Shown here one piece after another: positions 1-8,693 of a DNA stretch of 40,157 bases. The DNA comes from Pseudorhodoplanes sp. (lineage in GTDB: Bacteria > Pseudomonadota > Alphaproteobacteria > Rhizobiales > Xanthobacteraceae): positions 1 to 40,157 of the forward strand of contig JABARS010000020.1 of the NCBI GenBank assembly GCA_019187085.1. Reading direction: 5' to 3'. The position numbers were made by a program, and so were the translations under genes. Numbering within the stretch: position 1 is the first letter of the stretch; the number at the start of each line of letters is the position of its first letter. Below the pieces are notes generated by a model. That model searched no databases. It saw nothing but the letters and a program-made list of their open reading frames with translations, and was not told where the DNA came from.

Positions 1-1145
1 CGGCGCCGGTCGCCGACGCCGATGTCGCCGCGCCGCGCGCCTTGCCGGCGGCGGCGCAGCCCGACCCGCAGGCGATCGCCACCCTCGCCGGCTGGATCGC
101 GGACGCCGACAATCCGCTGCTCATCGTCGGCAATGTGGGCAACGCGGCGGGCGCGGAAACGCTCGCGCGCCTCGCCGGGCGCTTTGCGCTCGCGGTCGTT
201 TCGCAGGGCGCGCGCACGCTGGTGCTGCCTTCCGGGCATCCGATGCTTTGCGGATTCGATTCGGCGGCGGAGCTGCCGCATACCGATCTCGCGATCGTGG
301 TCGATTGCGACGCGCCCTATTATCCGAGCCTGACGTCCCCGGCGCCGCGATGCCGCTTCGCCCATATCGGCGAAGACCCGGCTTTCCAGCGCTATCCGAT
401 GCGTAGCTTCCCGACCGACCTCTCCATCACCGCCCATCCCGCGCATGCGCTGGCGGCGCTCGAAAGCGTGCTGGCGGGCCGCGAAGACGCGCTGCATGCG
501 CGCGTCGCCGCGCGGCGCAGCCGCATCGCCGAACGCGTCGCAGCCCGCAACGCGCAGATCCTCGCCGAGTCGCAGCCCGCCGGCGAGCGCATCACGCCGC
601 AATATCTCAGCCGCGCGATCGGCGAGGTGCTCGGCGACGAGGCGGTCATTTTCAACGAATACTCGCTCATGCCCGCGCATTGCCCGCGCACGAGATACGG
701 AACCTTCTTTGCGCCGAGCGCGGCCGGCGGGCTCGGCTGGGGCCTCGGCGCGGCGCTCGGCGCCAAGCTCGCCGCGCCCGAGAAACTGGTCGTCGCCACC
801 CTCGGCGACGGCGTCTATCTGTTCAGCAACCCAACAGTGGCGCACTGGATCGGCGGGCGATACCGGCTGCCTGTGCTCACCGTCATCTTCAACAATCAGC
901 GCTACGGCGCCGTGCGACGCGCCACCCTGTCGATGTTCAAGGATGGACTGGCCGGCGAGGACGACGGACGCTTTCTCGCCGACCTCGATCCGAGCCCGCC
1001 CTATGATGAACTGATGCGCGCGCAGGGCGGCTTCGGCGAGCGCGTCGAGCGCGCAAGCGAGCTGCCCGCGGCGCTCGCGCGCGCCCGCGATGCCGTCGTC
1101 CGCGACAAGCGGCAGGCCCTGCTCAACGTGATCACGCCCTATTGA
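1..1145 (+). CDS. Thiamine-diphosphate-dependent enzyme, acetolactate-synthase-like (5' end cut by window)
   Basis: The reading frame is open from base 3 to the TGA at 1143-1145, so about 380 C-terminal residues are visible and the N-terminal pyrimidine-binding domain lies outside the window. A central Rossmann-like domain (region of LLIVGNVGN, then the VVDCDAPYY strand) is followed by the C-terminal pyrophosphate-binding domain. That domain carries the classic ThDP motif GDG (804-812), then 26 residues, then NN (891-896). This places it in the acetolactate synthase / benzoylformate decarboxylase / oxalyl-CoA decarboxylase superfamily. The substrate cannot be read from this part. A TRAP permease starts 7 bp downstream and an amidohydrolase follows, so a catabolic operon is likely. 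Family confident; specific reaction unknown. Confidence 0.85.
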   Translation, partial: APVADADVAAPRALPAAAQPDPQAIATLAGWIADADNPLLIVGNVGNAAGAETLARLAGRFALAVVSQGARTLVLPSGHPMLCGFDSAAELPHTDLAIVVDCDAPYYPSLTSPAPRCRFAHIGEDPAFQRYPMRSFPTDLSITAHPAHALAALESVLAGREDALHARVAARRSRIAERVAARNAQILAESQPAGERITPQYLSRAIGEVLGDEAVIFNEYSLMPAHCPRTRYGTFFAPSAAGGLGWGLGAALGAKLAAPEKLVVATLGDGVYLFSNPTVAHWIGGRYRLPVLTVIFNNQRYGAVRRATLSMFKDGLAGEDDGRFLADLDPSPPYDELMRAQGGFGERVERASELPAALARARDAVVRDKRQALLNVITPY

Positions 1146-1152
1146 GGACCGC

Positions 1153-3108
1153 ATGACCGGAAAAGCGCTCGATACGATCATGGCGGTTCTCAAGGCCGCG
1201 CTCATCACCATCGTAGTCGCCTCGATCCTGAATATTCCGGGCCACCTCAACATTCCGCTGTTCACCGAACAGGTGCTCGTGGCCGTGCTCGGCCTGGCGT
1301 TGGCGCTGACCTTCCTGATGTTCCCGCTCGGCGCCAGGATCACCGGCGAGGAGGCGACGGCCGCAAAGATGCTGGGTGACAAGGACGAGACGCGCGTCGG
1401 CGCCATCGATCTCGTGCTGGCCGCGGCCGCCCTCATCTCCTGCTTCTATGTCGCGATCCGCTATCCGCAGCTCATCGTCGAGCTGGTGACCCGCCCCTGG
1501 TACGGCGTGCTGGTCGCCAGCGTGATCGTGCTGCTCGTCTTCGAAGCGAGCCGCCGCGTGACCGGAATGGCCCTCGTGCTGATCGTGCTCGCGCTCTGCG
1601 CCCACGCCCTGCTCGGCTGGATGCTGCCGGACACCTTCGCCAGCCGGCCGGTCTCGCTCAGCCGCCTGATGGTCTATCTCGGCATCGACACCAACGCGCT
1701 GCTCGGCTCGACGCTGCAGATCGCGATCGTGGTGGTCATCCCCTTCATCATCATGGGCAGCGTCCTGACGCGCTGCGGCGGCTCGGATTTTTTCGCCGAG
1801 CTTGCGGCGGCCCTGATGGGCCAGTTCCGCGGCGGCGCCGGCAAGATCGCGGTGTTCGGGTCCGCGCTGTTCGGCATGATCTCCGGCAGCGCCGTCGCCA
1901 ATGTCGCAAGCGTCGGCACCATCACCATTCCGCTGATGAAGCGCTCGGGCTTCCCGCCGCACACCTCCGCCGCCATCGAGGCGGTCGGCTCGACCGGCGG
2001 ACAGATCGCGCCGCCGGTGATGGGCGCGGCCGCCTTCCTGATGGCGGAATATCTGCAGGTCCCCTATGCCAGCGTGATGGTGGCCGCGATCATCCCGGCT
2101 TTCCTGTTCTATGCCGCGCTGTTCATGCAGGTCGATCTGGAGGCCGCCAAGCACGGCATCGTCGGTATGCCGCGCGAAGCGCGGCCGCCGCTGTGGCGCG
2201 TGCTGCGCGGCGGCTGGCATTTCACCGTCCCGTTCGCCGTGCTGGTCTATGCGCTGCTCGGCTGGAACATGGAGGCTGAATATGCCGCACTGCTGGCGAC
2301 CGCGGTGCTGATCGTGCTCGCCATGACGGTCAAGCACAAAGGCCGCCGCGTGACGCCCAGGGAAGTGCTGGCGGCGGTGATCGGCGCCGGCGGCTCGGTG
2401 GTCGACATCATCGCGATCACCGCGATTGCCGGCATCCTGATCGGGGCGATGGCGATCACCGGCGTTGCCTTCTCGCTCACCCAGCAACTGCTCAGCCTGA
2501 GCGGCGGCGATCTGGTCACGCTCTTGATCATCACCGCGATCGCGTCCTTCTTCCTCGGGCTGCCGCTGCCCACGGTCGGCGTCTATATCGTGCTCGCGAC
2601 GCTGGCGGCGCCGGCTCTGATCCAGTCCGGCATCTCGCCGATGCAGGCGCACATGTTCGTGCTGTTCAACGGCATTCTCGGCATGGTGACCCCGCCGGTG
2701 GCGCTCGCCGCCTTCGCCGCCGCCACCATCGCGCGCTCCGACCAGTGGCGAACGGGATGGACCGCGACGCGCATGAGCTGGTGCGCCTATTTCATCCCCT
2801 TCCTGTTCGTATTCTCGCCCGCCTTGCTCATGCAGGGCAGCGCGCTCGAAATCATCATCGCCTTCGCGAACGCCCTGCTCGGCATCTTCATGGGCACCAT
2901 CGCGGTGGTCGGCTATCTCAAGGCCCCGATCGCGGTCCCCTGGCGCATCGCCTACGGCGTGATCGCCGCGCTCGTGCTGTGGCCCGGCGAGGCAAGCCCG
3001 GCCGGAATACCGCTCGGCCTGCTCGGCATCGCCCTGGCCGTCGTCGCCATCGCCTATGAAATCCTGCGCGGCGCCCCCGCCGCGCAAACCCTCACCCCGC
3101 GCGGCTGA
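1153..3108 (+). CDS. TRAP transporter, fused DctQ-DctM (4TM/12TM) permease of TAXI type
   Basis: A very hydrophobic 651-residue protein with about 16 predicted helices, the size of fused TRAP permeases. A short DctQ-like N-terminal part (to about residue 150) precedes the large DctM part. The DctM part holds the family signature around residues 235-310: GMISGSAVANVASVGT, IPLMKRSGFPP, then STGGQIAPPVMGAAAFLMAE. TRAP permeases drive Na+-coupled uptake of organic acids with a periplasmic receptor. The fused type normally pairs with a TAXI receptor, which is not in the window and is probably upstream of base 1. The ATG is preceded by GAGG at 1144-1147, which overlaps the stop of the previous gene, so the two are likely translationally coupled. 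Family very secure; ligand unknown. Confidence 0.93.
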   Translation: MTGKALDTIMAVLKAALITIVVASILNIPGHLNIPLFTEQVLVAVLGLALALTFLMFPLGARITGEEATAAKMLGDKDETRVGAIDLVLAAAALISCFYVAIRYPQLIVELVTRPWYGVLVASVIVLLVFEASRRVTGMALVLIVLALCAHALLGWMLPDTFASRPVSLSRLMVYLGIDTNALLGSTLQIAIVVVIPFIIMGSVLTRCGGSDFFAELAAALMGQFRGGAGKIAVFGSALFGMISGSAVANVASVGTITIPLMKRSGFPPHTSAAIEAVGSTGGQIAPPVMGAAAFLMAEYLQVPYASVMVAAIIPAFLFYAALFMQVDLEAAKHGIVGMPREARPPLWRVLRGGWHFTVPFAVLVYALLGWNMEAEYAALLATAVLIVLAMTVKHKGRRVTPREVLAAVIGAGGSVVDIIAITAIAGILIGAMAITGVAFSLTQQLLSLSGGDLVTLLIITAIASFFLGLPLPTVGVYIVLATLAAPALIQSGISPMQAHMFVLFNGILGMVTPPVALAAFAAATIARSDQWRTGWTATRMSWCAYFIPFLFVFSPALLMQGSALEIIIAFANALLGIFMGTIAVVGYLKAPIAVPWRIAYGVIAALVLWPGEASPAGIPLGLLGIALAVVAIAYEILRGAPAAQTLTPRG

Positions 3109-3140
3109 AGCCCGCCCGGGAAACACCGGAGACCCCTGCC

Positions 3141-4163
3141 ATGATGCGTATCGATGCCTTCAACCATTTCTTCCCGAAGGCCTATTACGAGCGCCTGCTG
3201 TCGAGCGGCATTCCCGACATCGGCAAGCGCGTCACCAATATTCCGGTGCTGCACGACCTCGATCTGCGCCGCAAGCTTGTCGACTCGTTCCCCGACTACA
3301 GGCAGGTGATCTCGCTCGCCGCCCCGCCGCTCGAAGTGCTGGCCAAGGGCGATCCCGACCTCGCGCTCGAACTTGCAAAGATCGGCAACGACGGCATGGC
3401 CGAGCTTTGCCGGAAATATCCCGACCAGTTCGCGGGCTTCGTGGCGCAGGCCCCGCTCACCGCGCGCGACGCCGGCGCCGGCGAGAGTGAGCGCGCGATC
3501 AAGGCGCTCGGCGCGCTCGGCGTGCAGATTTTCACCAATGTCGGCGGCAAGCCGCTCGACCGGCCGGAATTCGAGCCGTTCTTTGCGGCCATGAACGCGC
3601 TCGGCATGCCGGTCTGGACGCACCCGGCACGCGGGGCCAACCATCCCGACTATCTCGACGAGAAGAAATCGCTGTACGAAATCTGGTGGACGTTCGGCTG
3701 GTCCTACGAGACCGCGGCGATGATGGCCCGCCTCGTCTTCTCCAAGACGCTCGACAAGCATCCGAACCTCAAGCTCATCGTGCATCATTTCGGCGGCATC
3801 GTGCCGATGCTGGAAGGCCGCATTGGCCCGGGCTGGGACCAGCTCGGCGCGCGCACCTCCGACGAGGATTACGTCTCACTGCGCAAGAGCCTGAAGAAGC
3901 GGCCGATCGACTATTTCAAGCAGGATTTCTACGCTGACACCGCGGTGTTCGGCGGCGTCGGCGCCACCAGATGCGGCATGGACTTCTTCCCGGTCGACAA
4001 GATCATCTTCGCCTCCGACTGCCCGTTCGATCCGGAAAAGGGCCCCGGCTACATCCGCGTCACGCTGGAAATCCTCGACGGCCTCAATCTGCCGCAGGCC
4101 GACCGGGAGAAGATCTTCTACCGCAATCTGGAGACCATCACCGGCCGCACGCTGGTCAAATAG
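3141..4163 (+). CDS. Amidohydrolase-2 / ACMSD-like metal-dependent hydrolase or decarboxylase
   Basis: 340 residues, the normal size for the TIM-barrel amidohydrolase-2 family (ACMSD, gamma-resorcylate decarboxylase, 4-oxalomesaconate hydratase relatives). Visible landmarks are the N-terminal strand DAFNHFFP (residues 5-12), WTHPARG with His161, HHFGG with His215/His216, and the C-terminal ASDCPFD with Asp293. In ACMSD the first strand reads D-x-H-x-H; here it is D-x-F-N-H, so one of the two metal-ligand histidines is Phe7. His161 and Asp293 fit the other metal ligands. GGAG at 3129-3132 sits 8 bases before ATGATG; either ATG could start. It lies 32 bp after the TRAP permease, so the same operon is likely. 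It could be a decarboxylase, hydrolase or hydratase. Confidence 0.85.
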   Translation: MMRIDAFNHFFPKAYYERLLSSGIPDIGKRVTNIPVLHDLDLRRKLVDSFPDYRQVISLAAPPLEVLAKGDPDLALELAKIGNDGMAELCRKYPDQFAGFVAQAPLTARDAGAGESERAIKALGALGVQIFTNVGGKPLDRPEFEPFFAAMNALGMPVWTHPARGANHPDYLDEKKSLYEIWWTFGWSYETAAMMARLVFSKTLDKHPNLKLIVHHFGGIVPMLEGRIGPGWDQLGARTSDEDYVSLRKSLKKRPIDYFKQDFYADTAVFGGVGATRCGMDFFPVDKIIFASDCPFDPEKGPGYIRVTLEILDGLNLPQADREKIFYRNLETITGRTLVK

Positions 4164-4241
4164 GGCCCGGCGCCGGCCGATCCTGTGGGCTTCCGCCACG
4201 GCGGGGTGAAAGCGTGCAACCCATCTGATAGCGTCGGGCGC

Positions 4242-7037
4242 ATGGCCCCCGCGCACCCGAGCAAGGCTCCCGTTCCGGACGCAATGGCGGAAGACGACGA
4301 CCGCCCCGCGTCCGAGGCGCGCGCGTCCGGCGATGCCGCGCGCGTGACCGCCAAAGCGTCCGACGACGCCGGCCGCGTCACGCCGATGATGGAGCAATAT
4401 ATCGAGATCAAGGCCGCCAATCCAGACAGCCTGCTGTTCTACCGGATGGGCGATTTCTACGAACTGTTCTTCGAGGACGCCGAAACCGCCTCGCGCGCGC
4501 TCGGCATCGTGCTCACCAAGCGCGGCAGGCATCTGGGCCGCGACATCCCGATGTGCGGCGTGCCGGTGGAGCGCGCCGACGAATACCTGCACAAGCTGAT
4601 CGCGCTCGGCCACCGCGTGGCGGTCTGCGAGCAGACCGAGGACCCGGCGGAGGCGAAGAAGCGCGGTCCCAAGAGCGTCGTGCGACGCGACGTCGTGCGC
4701 CTCGTCACGCCCGGCACCCTGACCGAGGACAGCCTGCTCGACGCGCGGCGCAACAATTACCTGCTGGCGATCGCGCGCGCCCGCCTCTCCTCCGAGGCCG
4801 AACGTTTCGCGCTGGCCTGGATCGACATTTCCACCGGCGAATTCCGCATCGCCGAATGCGACGGAGCCAATCTCGCCGCCGAGATCGCGCGTCTTGAGCC
4901 GGGCGAGATCATCGTGCCCGACGCCGTCTATGACGATACCGCGCTCGCGCCGCTCCTGCGCGAGCTCGATCACGTCATGCCGCTGCCGCGCGACGTGTTC
5001 GACGGGGCGAGCGCCGAGCGCAGGCTTGCCGATTATTTCGGCGTCGCGACCACGGCCGGCTTCGGCGCGCTGTCGCGGCTGGAGCTGACTGCGGCGGCTG
5101 CCTGCGTCACCTATGTCGAGCGCACGCAGCTCGGCAAGCGTCCACCGCTGTCGCCGCCGCTGCGCGAGGAGGCCGGCGCCACGCTCGCCATCGATCAGGC
5201 CACGCGCGCCAATCTCGAACTCGTGCGCACGCTCTCGGGCGAGCGCCGCGGCTCGCTGCTCGCCACCATCGACCGCACCGTCACCGCCGCGGGCTCGCGC
5301 CTCCTGGCGCAGCGCCTCTCCGCCCCACTCACCGATCCGAACGCGATCGATTGCAGGCTCGATGCCGTGACGGCGTTCGTCGGCCGCCCGGAGGTCAGGC
5401 AGGAGCTGCGCGAGCGGCTCAAGAGCGTGCCCGATTTCGCGCGCGCGCTGTCGCGCCTCGTGCTCGGGCGCGGCGGGCCGCGCGACCTTGCCGCCATCCG
5501 CGACGGCCTTGCGGCGGCGCACGCGATCGCCGGGCTTGCCGGCGCGCTCGGCCCGGTCGAGGAAATCGCGCAAGCCGCTGTCGCCCTGCGCCAGCCCGAC
5601 CGCGCCATCGCCGCCGAGCTTGCGCGGGCGCTCGCCGACGAATTGCCGGCGCTTCGCCGCGACGGCGGCTTCGTGCGCGCGGATTACGATGCCGCGCTCG
5701 ACGAGGTGCGGGCGCTGCGCGACGCCTCACGCAAGGTGATCGCGCAACTGCAGCAGCGCTATGCCGACGACACCGGCATCCGCATCCTGAAGATCCGCCA
5801 CAACAACGTGCTCGGCTATTTCGTCGAGGTCACCGCCCAACACGGCGAGAAGATGATGGCGCCGCCGCTGAACGCGACCTTCATCCACCGTCAGACGCTC
5901 GCCGGCCAGGTGCGCTTCACCACGACCGAGCTCGGCGAGCTGGAAGCCAAGATCGCAAGCGCCGCCGACCGCGCGCTCGGCCTCGAGCTTGAGATTTTCG
6001 ACCGCCTCGCCGCGCAGACGATCGCCGCCGGCAACGACATCAAGGCCGCCGCCGAAGGTCTCGCCGTGCTCGATGTTACCGCGGCGCTCGCGACGCTGGC
6101 CGGCGACAGGGATTATGTGCGCCCGCAGGTCGACCGCTCGCTGAAATTCGTCATCGAGGGCGGCCGCCATCCCGTGGTCGAGGCCGCGCTCGTGCAGAGC
6201 GCGCCCTTCATCGCCAACGATTGCGATCTCTCGCCGCCGGCCAAGGAAAAGACCGGACGCATCTTCATCCTGACCGGCCCCAACATGGCCGGCAAATCCA
6301 CGTTCCTGCGCCAGAACGCGCTAATCGCCATTCTCGCGCAGGCGGGCAGCTTCGTGCCGGCCAGACGCGCGCATATCGGCGTCGTCGACCGGCTGTTCTC
6401 ACGCGTCGGCGCCGCCGACGATCTGGCGCGCGGACGCTCCACCTTCATGGTCGAGATGGTGGAGACCGCCGCCATCCTCAATCAGGCCGGCGAGCGCTCG
6501 CTCGTCATCCTCGACGAGATCGGCCGCGGTACTGCGACCTTCGATGGCCTGTCGATCGCCTGGGCGACGATCGAGCATCTGCACGAAATCAATCGCTGCC
6601 GCGCGCTGTTCGCGACGCATTTCCACGAACTCACCGCGCTCGCCTCGAAGCTGCCGCGCCTGCACAATGCGACCATGCGGGTGAAGGAATGGCAGGGCGA
6701 CGTCGTCTTCCTGCACGAGGTGATGCCGGGCGCCGCCGACCGCTCCTACGGCATCCAGGTCGCCAAGCTCGCGGGCCTGCCGGCGGCGGTGATCGAGCGC
6801 GCCAAGGTCGTGCTGGCCGAACTGGAGGCGGAGGAACGCACCACGCCGCTGCGCGGCTTCGACGACCTGCCGTTGTTCCAGGCGACGCGCCAGCCGGCGC
6901 CGGACGCGCCGCCCTCGCCCGCGCAACAACTGGTCGCCGCACTCGAGGCCATCCACCCCGACGAGATGTCGCCGCGCGAGGCGATGGATACGCTCTATGC
7001 GCTCAAGGCCAGACTTTCCGGCACGACGAAGAGCTGA
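4242..7037 (+). CDS. mutS: DNA mismatch repair protein MutS
   Basis: The mismatch-recognition ATPase of methyl-directed or general mismatch repair, cytoplasmic. Domain I shows the mismatch-probing FYE motif within [13 protein letters not shown] (about residue 68). A connector, core lever and clamp region follow, then the ATPase with Walker [10 protein letters not shown] (about residue 680), the [10 protein letters not shown] signature, Walker [16 protein letters not shown], and the C-terminal segment that dimerises and binds MutL. The protein is about 931 residues, slightly longer than usual because of a low-complexity Ala/Asp/Arg N-terminal tail before [12 protein letters not shown] chose ATG 4242; ATG 4284 and GTG 4185 are also in frame and no strong ribosome-binding site decides between them. 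It follows the TRAP operon but is functionally unrelated. Identity is certain; the exact start is not. Confidence 0.97.
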   Translation: MAPAHPSKAPVPDAMAEDDDRPASEARASGDAARVTAKASDDAGRVTPMMEQYIEIKAANPDSLLFYRMGDFYELFFEDAETASRALGIVLTKRGRHLGRDIPMCGVPVERADEYLHKLIALGHRVAVCEQTEDPAEAKKRGPKSVVRRDVVRLVTPGTLTEDSLLDARRNNYLLAIARARLSSEAERFALAWIDISTGEFRIAECDGANLAAEIARLEPGEIIVPDAVYDDTALAPLLRELDHVMPLPRDVFDGASAERRLADYFGVATTAGFGALSRLELTAAAACVTYVERTQLGKRPPLSPPLREEAGATLAIDQATRANLELVRTLSGERRGSLLATIDRTVTAAGSRLLAQRLSAPLTDPNAIDCRLDAVTAFVGRPEVRQELRERLKSVPDFARALSRLVLGRGGPRDLAAIRDGLAAAHAIAGLAGALGPVEEIAQAAVALRQPDRAIAAELARALADELPALRRDGGFVRADYDAALDEVRALRDASRKVIAQLQQRYADDTGIRILKIRHNNVLGYFVEVTAQHGEKMMAPPLNATFIHRQTLAGQVRFTTTELGELEAKIASAADRALGLELEIFDRLAAQTIAAGNDIKAAAEGLAVLDVTAALATLAGDRDYVRPQVDRSLKFVIEGGRHPVVEAALVQSAPFIANDCDLSPPAKEKTGRIFILTGPNMAGKSTFLRQNALIAILAQAGSFVPARRAHIGVVDRLFSRVGAADDLARGRSTFMVEMVETAAILNQAGERSLVILDEIGRGTATFDGLSIAWATIEHLHEINRCRALFATHFHELTALASKLPRLHNATMRVKEWQGDVVFLHEVMPGAADRSYGIQVAKLAGLPAAVIERAKVVLAELEAEERTTPLRGFDDLPLFQATRQPAPDAPPSPAQQLVAALEAIHPDEMSPREAMDTLYALKARLSGTTKS

Positions 7038-7838
7038 TCAAGCGCGCCATCGCCGCGCGCCCCACAGCAGCGCGTTCCAGGAGATGCCGACGGCAAGCCC
7101 CGCGGCGAACGACCACCACACCCCGACATTTTCGGCCAGCAGATGCACGGCAAGAAAGCCGAGCGCGAGCCCGATCAGCGGCGCCTGCACATGGGCGGCA
7201 ACGCTGCCGGCCGCCGGCCCGCCGATGCGCGGATGCAGGATGATGAAGAAGCTGCCCATCGCGACCGGAAACACCGCGAACATGCCCGACGCGAACGAGC
7301 CGATGCTGTGGCTCGCGGTGGTCACGATCACGACGCAGAGCGCGACGGTGAGCGCGCGCCAGGCGATGTCGGCGCGCGTCGGTTTCACGGCACTGCGCAT
7401 GCCTTCGGTACGCAAGCGCCGGCCGGCGATCACGGTCGCGCCGATCACCGCGGCATTGAGCAGGAGCGCGCTCGACGCCGTCCAGGGCACGAGCCGCAGC
7501 AGGCCGGCGACGAGGAACCAGATCGCGAACGCCCCGCCGAGACTGACGGCAAGCCCGCGCCGCTGCGCCAGCAGCGCATAGGCATAGGCAAAGCTTGCGG
7601 TCGCGGCATTGGCGGCGATGCTGCCGACCGCGCCTTGCGCGATGAAGGCCGGCGGATGCTCGACTGCAAGAATAATGTAGGCGGCGCCGGCCGCCGTCGG
7701 CAAAGCCGCGATCAGCGCGCCGACAAACGGGCCGCTGCGCTCGACGATCACCGACGCCCCGACGATGATGGCCGCGGTCATCGCCATTTTCAGGAGCAGA
7801 CCGACGACGAACAATTGCTCGGGCGCAAGGGTGCTCAT
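7038..7838 (-). CDS. Polytopic membrane protein with an internal two-fold repeat, function unknown
   Basis: 266 residues with roughly eight to ten hydrophobic segments and no recognised catalytic motif. Two segments match each other: residues 36-57 (GPFVGALIAALP...) and 180-201 (GSFASGMFAVFP...), sharing Gly, Phe, Ala, Pro, Ala, Gly and a final Ile-Ile-Leu at the same spacing. An HP pair follows each repeat. This indicates an ancient duplication of a four- to five-helix unit, a design common in small transporters and permeases. It ends exactly where mutS ends: the bases TGATCA (7035-7040) hold the stop codons of both genes on opposite strands. No clear ribosome-binding site precedes the ATG at 7838. 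I do not recognise the family; transport is only a guess. Confidence 0.75.
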   Translation of the reverse strand: MSTLAPEQLFVVGLLLKMAMTAAIIVGASVIVERSGPFVGALIAALPTAAGAAYIILAVEHPPAFIAQGAVGSIAANAATASFAYAYALLAQRRGLAVSLGGAFAIWFLVAGLLRLVPWTASSALLLNAAVIGATVIAGRRLRTEGMRSAVKPTRADIAWRALTVALCVVIVTTASHSIGSFASGMFAVFPVAMGSFFIILHPRIGGPAAGSVAAHVQAPLIGLALGFLAVHLLAENVGVWWSFAAGLAVGISWNALLWGARRWRA

Positions 7839-7890
7839 GGGCGAGGCTTCACGGTGTCATACCAGCAGCAGGTGACTCCCACCTATCCAC

Positions 7891-7982
7891 TCGTCATTGC
7901 CGGGCTTGACCCGGCAATCCATCTTCATGAATTGGCTCGTCTTTTTCCGATGCATGCGCGGCTCAAGCCCGCGCATGACGAA
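7891..7982. repeat. Intergenic palindromic repeat (Rhizobiales GTCAT...ATGAC type)
   Basis: The 277-bp gap between the two minus-strand genes contains no credible gene. It does contain a composite palindrome. The outer ends are CGTCAT (from 7892) and ATGACG (to 7980). The left inner hairpin is GCCGGG-CTTGA-CCCGGC, and the right inner hairpin pairs GCGCGGC with GCCCGCGC around TCAAG. The GGGCTTGACCCGG-like core is a very common dispersed intergenic repeat in Bradyrhizobium-related genomes. It may form a strong RNA structure but has no U-tract, so I do not call it a terminator. Confidence 0.6.
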
Positions 7983-8115
7983 TCAGAGTCACCCGCGGTT
8001 GGTATCATTCAGCGCGTTTGAGCGCCGGGACATTGTGATGATTGCGCAGGCTATTGGCCTGAGAGCAGCCATGGCGGGTGTCATTCGAACGGTCGTCGGA
8101 CGTACCGCGCGCTCC

Positions 8116-8628
8116 CTACCCCGCGCGCTTGAGCGCCACCGCCACCGGCGGGCCGGCCTTGATGGTCTGATAGACCACGCAATAGCGCTCGGTGAGCTTG
8201 AGCAACTGATCGAGCTTGTCCTGCGGCGCGTCGGTGTCGACGGTGAAGGTCAGGCGGATGTCGCGGAAGCCGACCGGCGCGTCCTTGGCGACGCCGAGCG
8301 TGCCGCGGAAATCGAGATCGCCTTCGGCCGAGACGGCGCCGGACTTGAGCGGGATGTCGAGCGCGGTCGCGACCGCCTTCAGCGTGACGCCGGCGCAGGC
8401 GACGAGCGCTTCGAGCAGCATGTCGCCCGAGCACAATTCGAGGCCCGATCCGCCGGTCGCCGGATGCAGACCGGCCACCGCCAGCGCCCGCCCGGTCTCC
8501 ACCTTGCAGGCGATGCTGCCGTCGTCGAGCGTGCCCCTGGCGCGCAACGTGATCAGCGCGGCGCCTGCATCGCCCTTGTATTTTTCCTTGATTGGGGCCT
8601 GCATCGCCCGCAGCGCGGCAGCATCCAT
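8116..8628 (-). CDS. OsmC/Ohr-family protein
   Basis: 170 residues resembling the OsmC superfamily of thiol peroxidases that reduce organic hydroperoxides. The two family cysteines are visible: Cys78 in LLEALVACAGVTL and Cys150 in ERYCVVYQTI. A helix start of the DMLLEAL type before the first cysteine is typical. Two ATGs compete: the upstream one at 8634 is only 1 base from AGGAG, whereas ATG 8628 lies 7 bases after AGGAG and is chosen. Many members of this subgroup are annotated only as OsmC family with unproven substrate. It is flanked by palindromic repeats on both sides, so it is probably a single-gene unit. Confident at family level. Confidence 0.88.
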   Translation of the reverse strand: MDAAALRAMQAPIKEKYKGDAGAALITLRARGTLDDGSIACKVETGRALAVAGLHPATGGSGLELCSGDMLLEALVACAGVTLKAVATALDIPLKSGAVSAEGDLDFRGTLGVAKDAPVGFRDIRLTFTVDTDAPQDKLDQLLKLTERYCVVYQTIKAGPPVAVALKRAG

Positions 8629-8651
8629 TGTCATGCTCCTAATTCTATTTT

Positions 8652-8681
8652 CGTCATGCCGGCCCTGTGCCGGCCATGACG
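8652..8681. repeat. Short palindrome CGTCATG...CATGACG between osmC-like gene and alcohol dehydrogenase
   Basis: CGTCATG at 8652-8658 pairs with CATGACG at 8675-8681, and two GCCGGC blocks enclose a short loop, leaving a one-base bulge. The outer arms match the ends of the repeat at 7891-7982, so both are probably members of the same dispersed family. It sits between the stop of the downstream-facing dehydrogenase gene and the start of the OsmC-like gene, where it could separate the two transcripts. Confidence 0.55.
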
Positions 8682-8693
8682 TCTGAGAGAAAT

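Noticed and set aside
1132..3126. Long open frame of 664 codons on the minus strand across the TRAP permease
   Set aside because: It is the mirror of the strongly supported permease gene. High G+C keeps antisense frames open, and its product is a low-complexity Arg/Asp/Gln-rich string with no family features.
4185..4241. GTG 4185 as the mutS start
   Set aside because: It adds residues unlike MutS N-termini and lacks a ribosome site; ATG 4242 is a better though still uncertain choice.
7839..8115. A gene in the gap after the duplicated membrane protein
   Set aside because: Frames here run through palindromic repeat DNA and have no ribosome site or protein-like composition.
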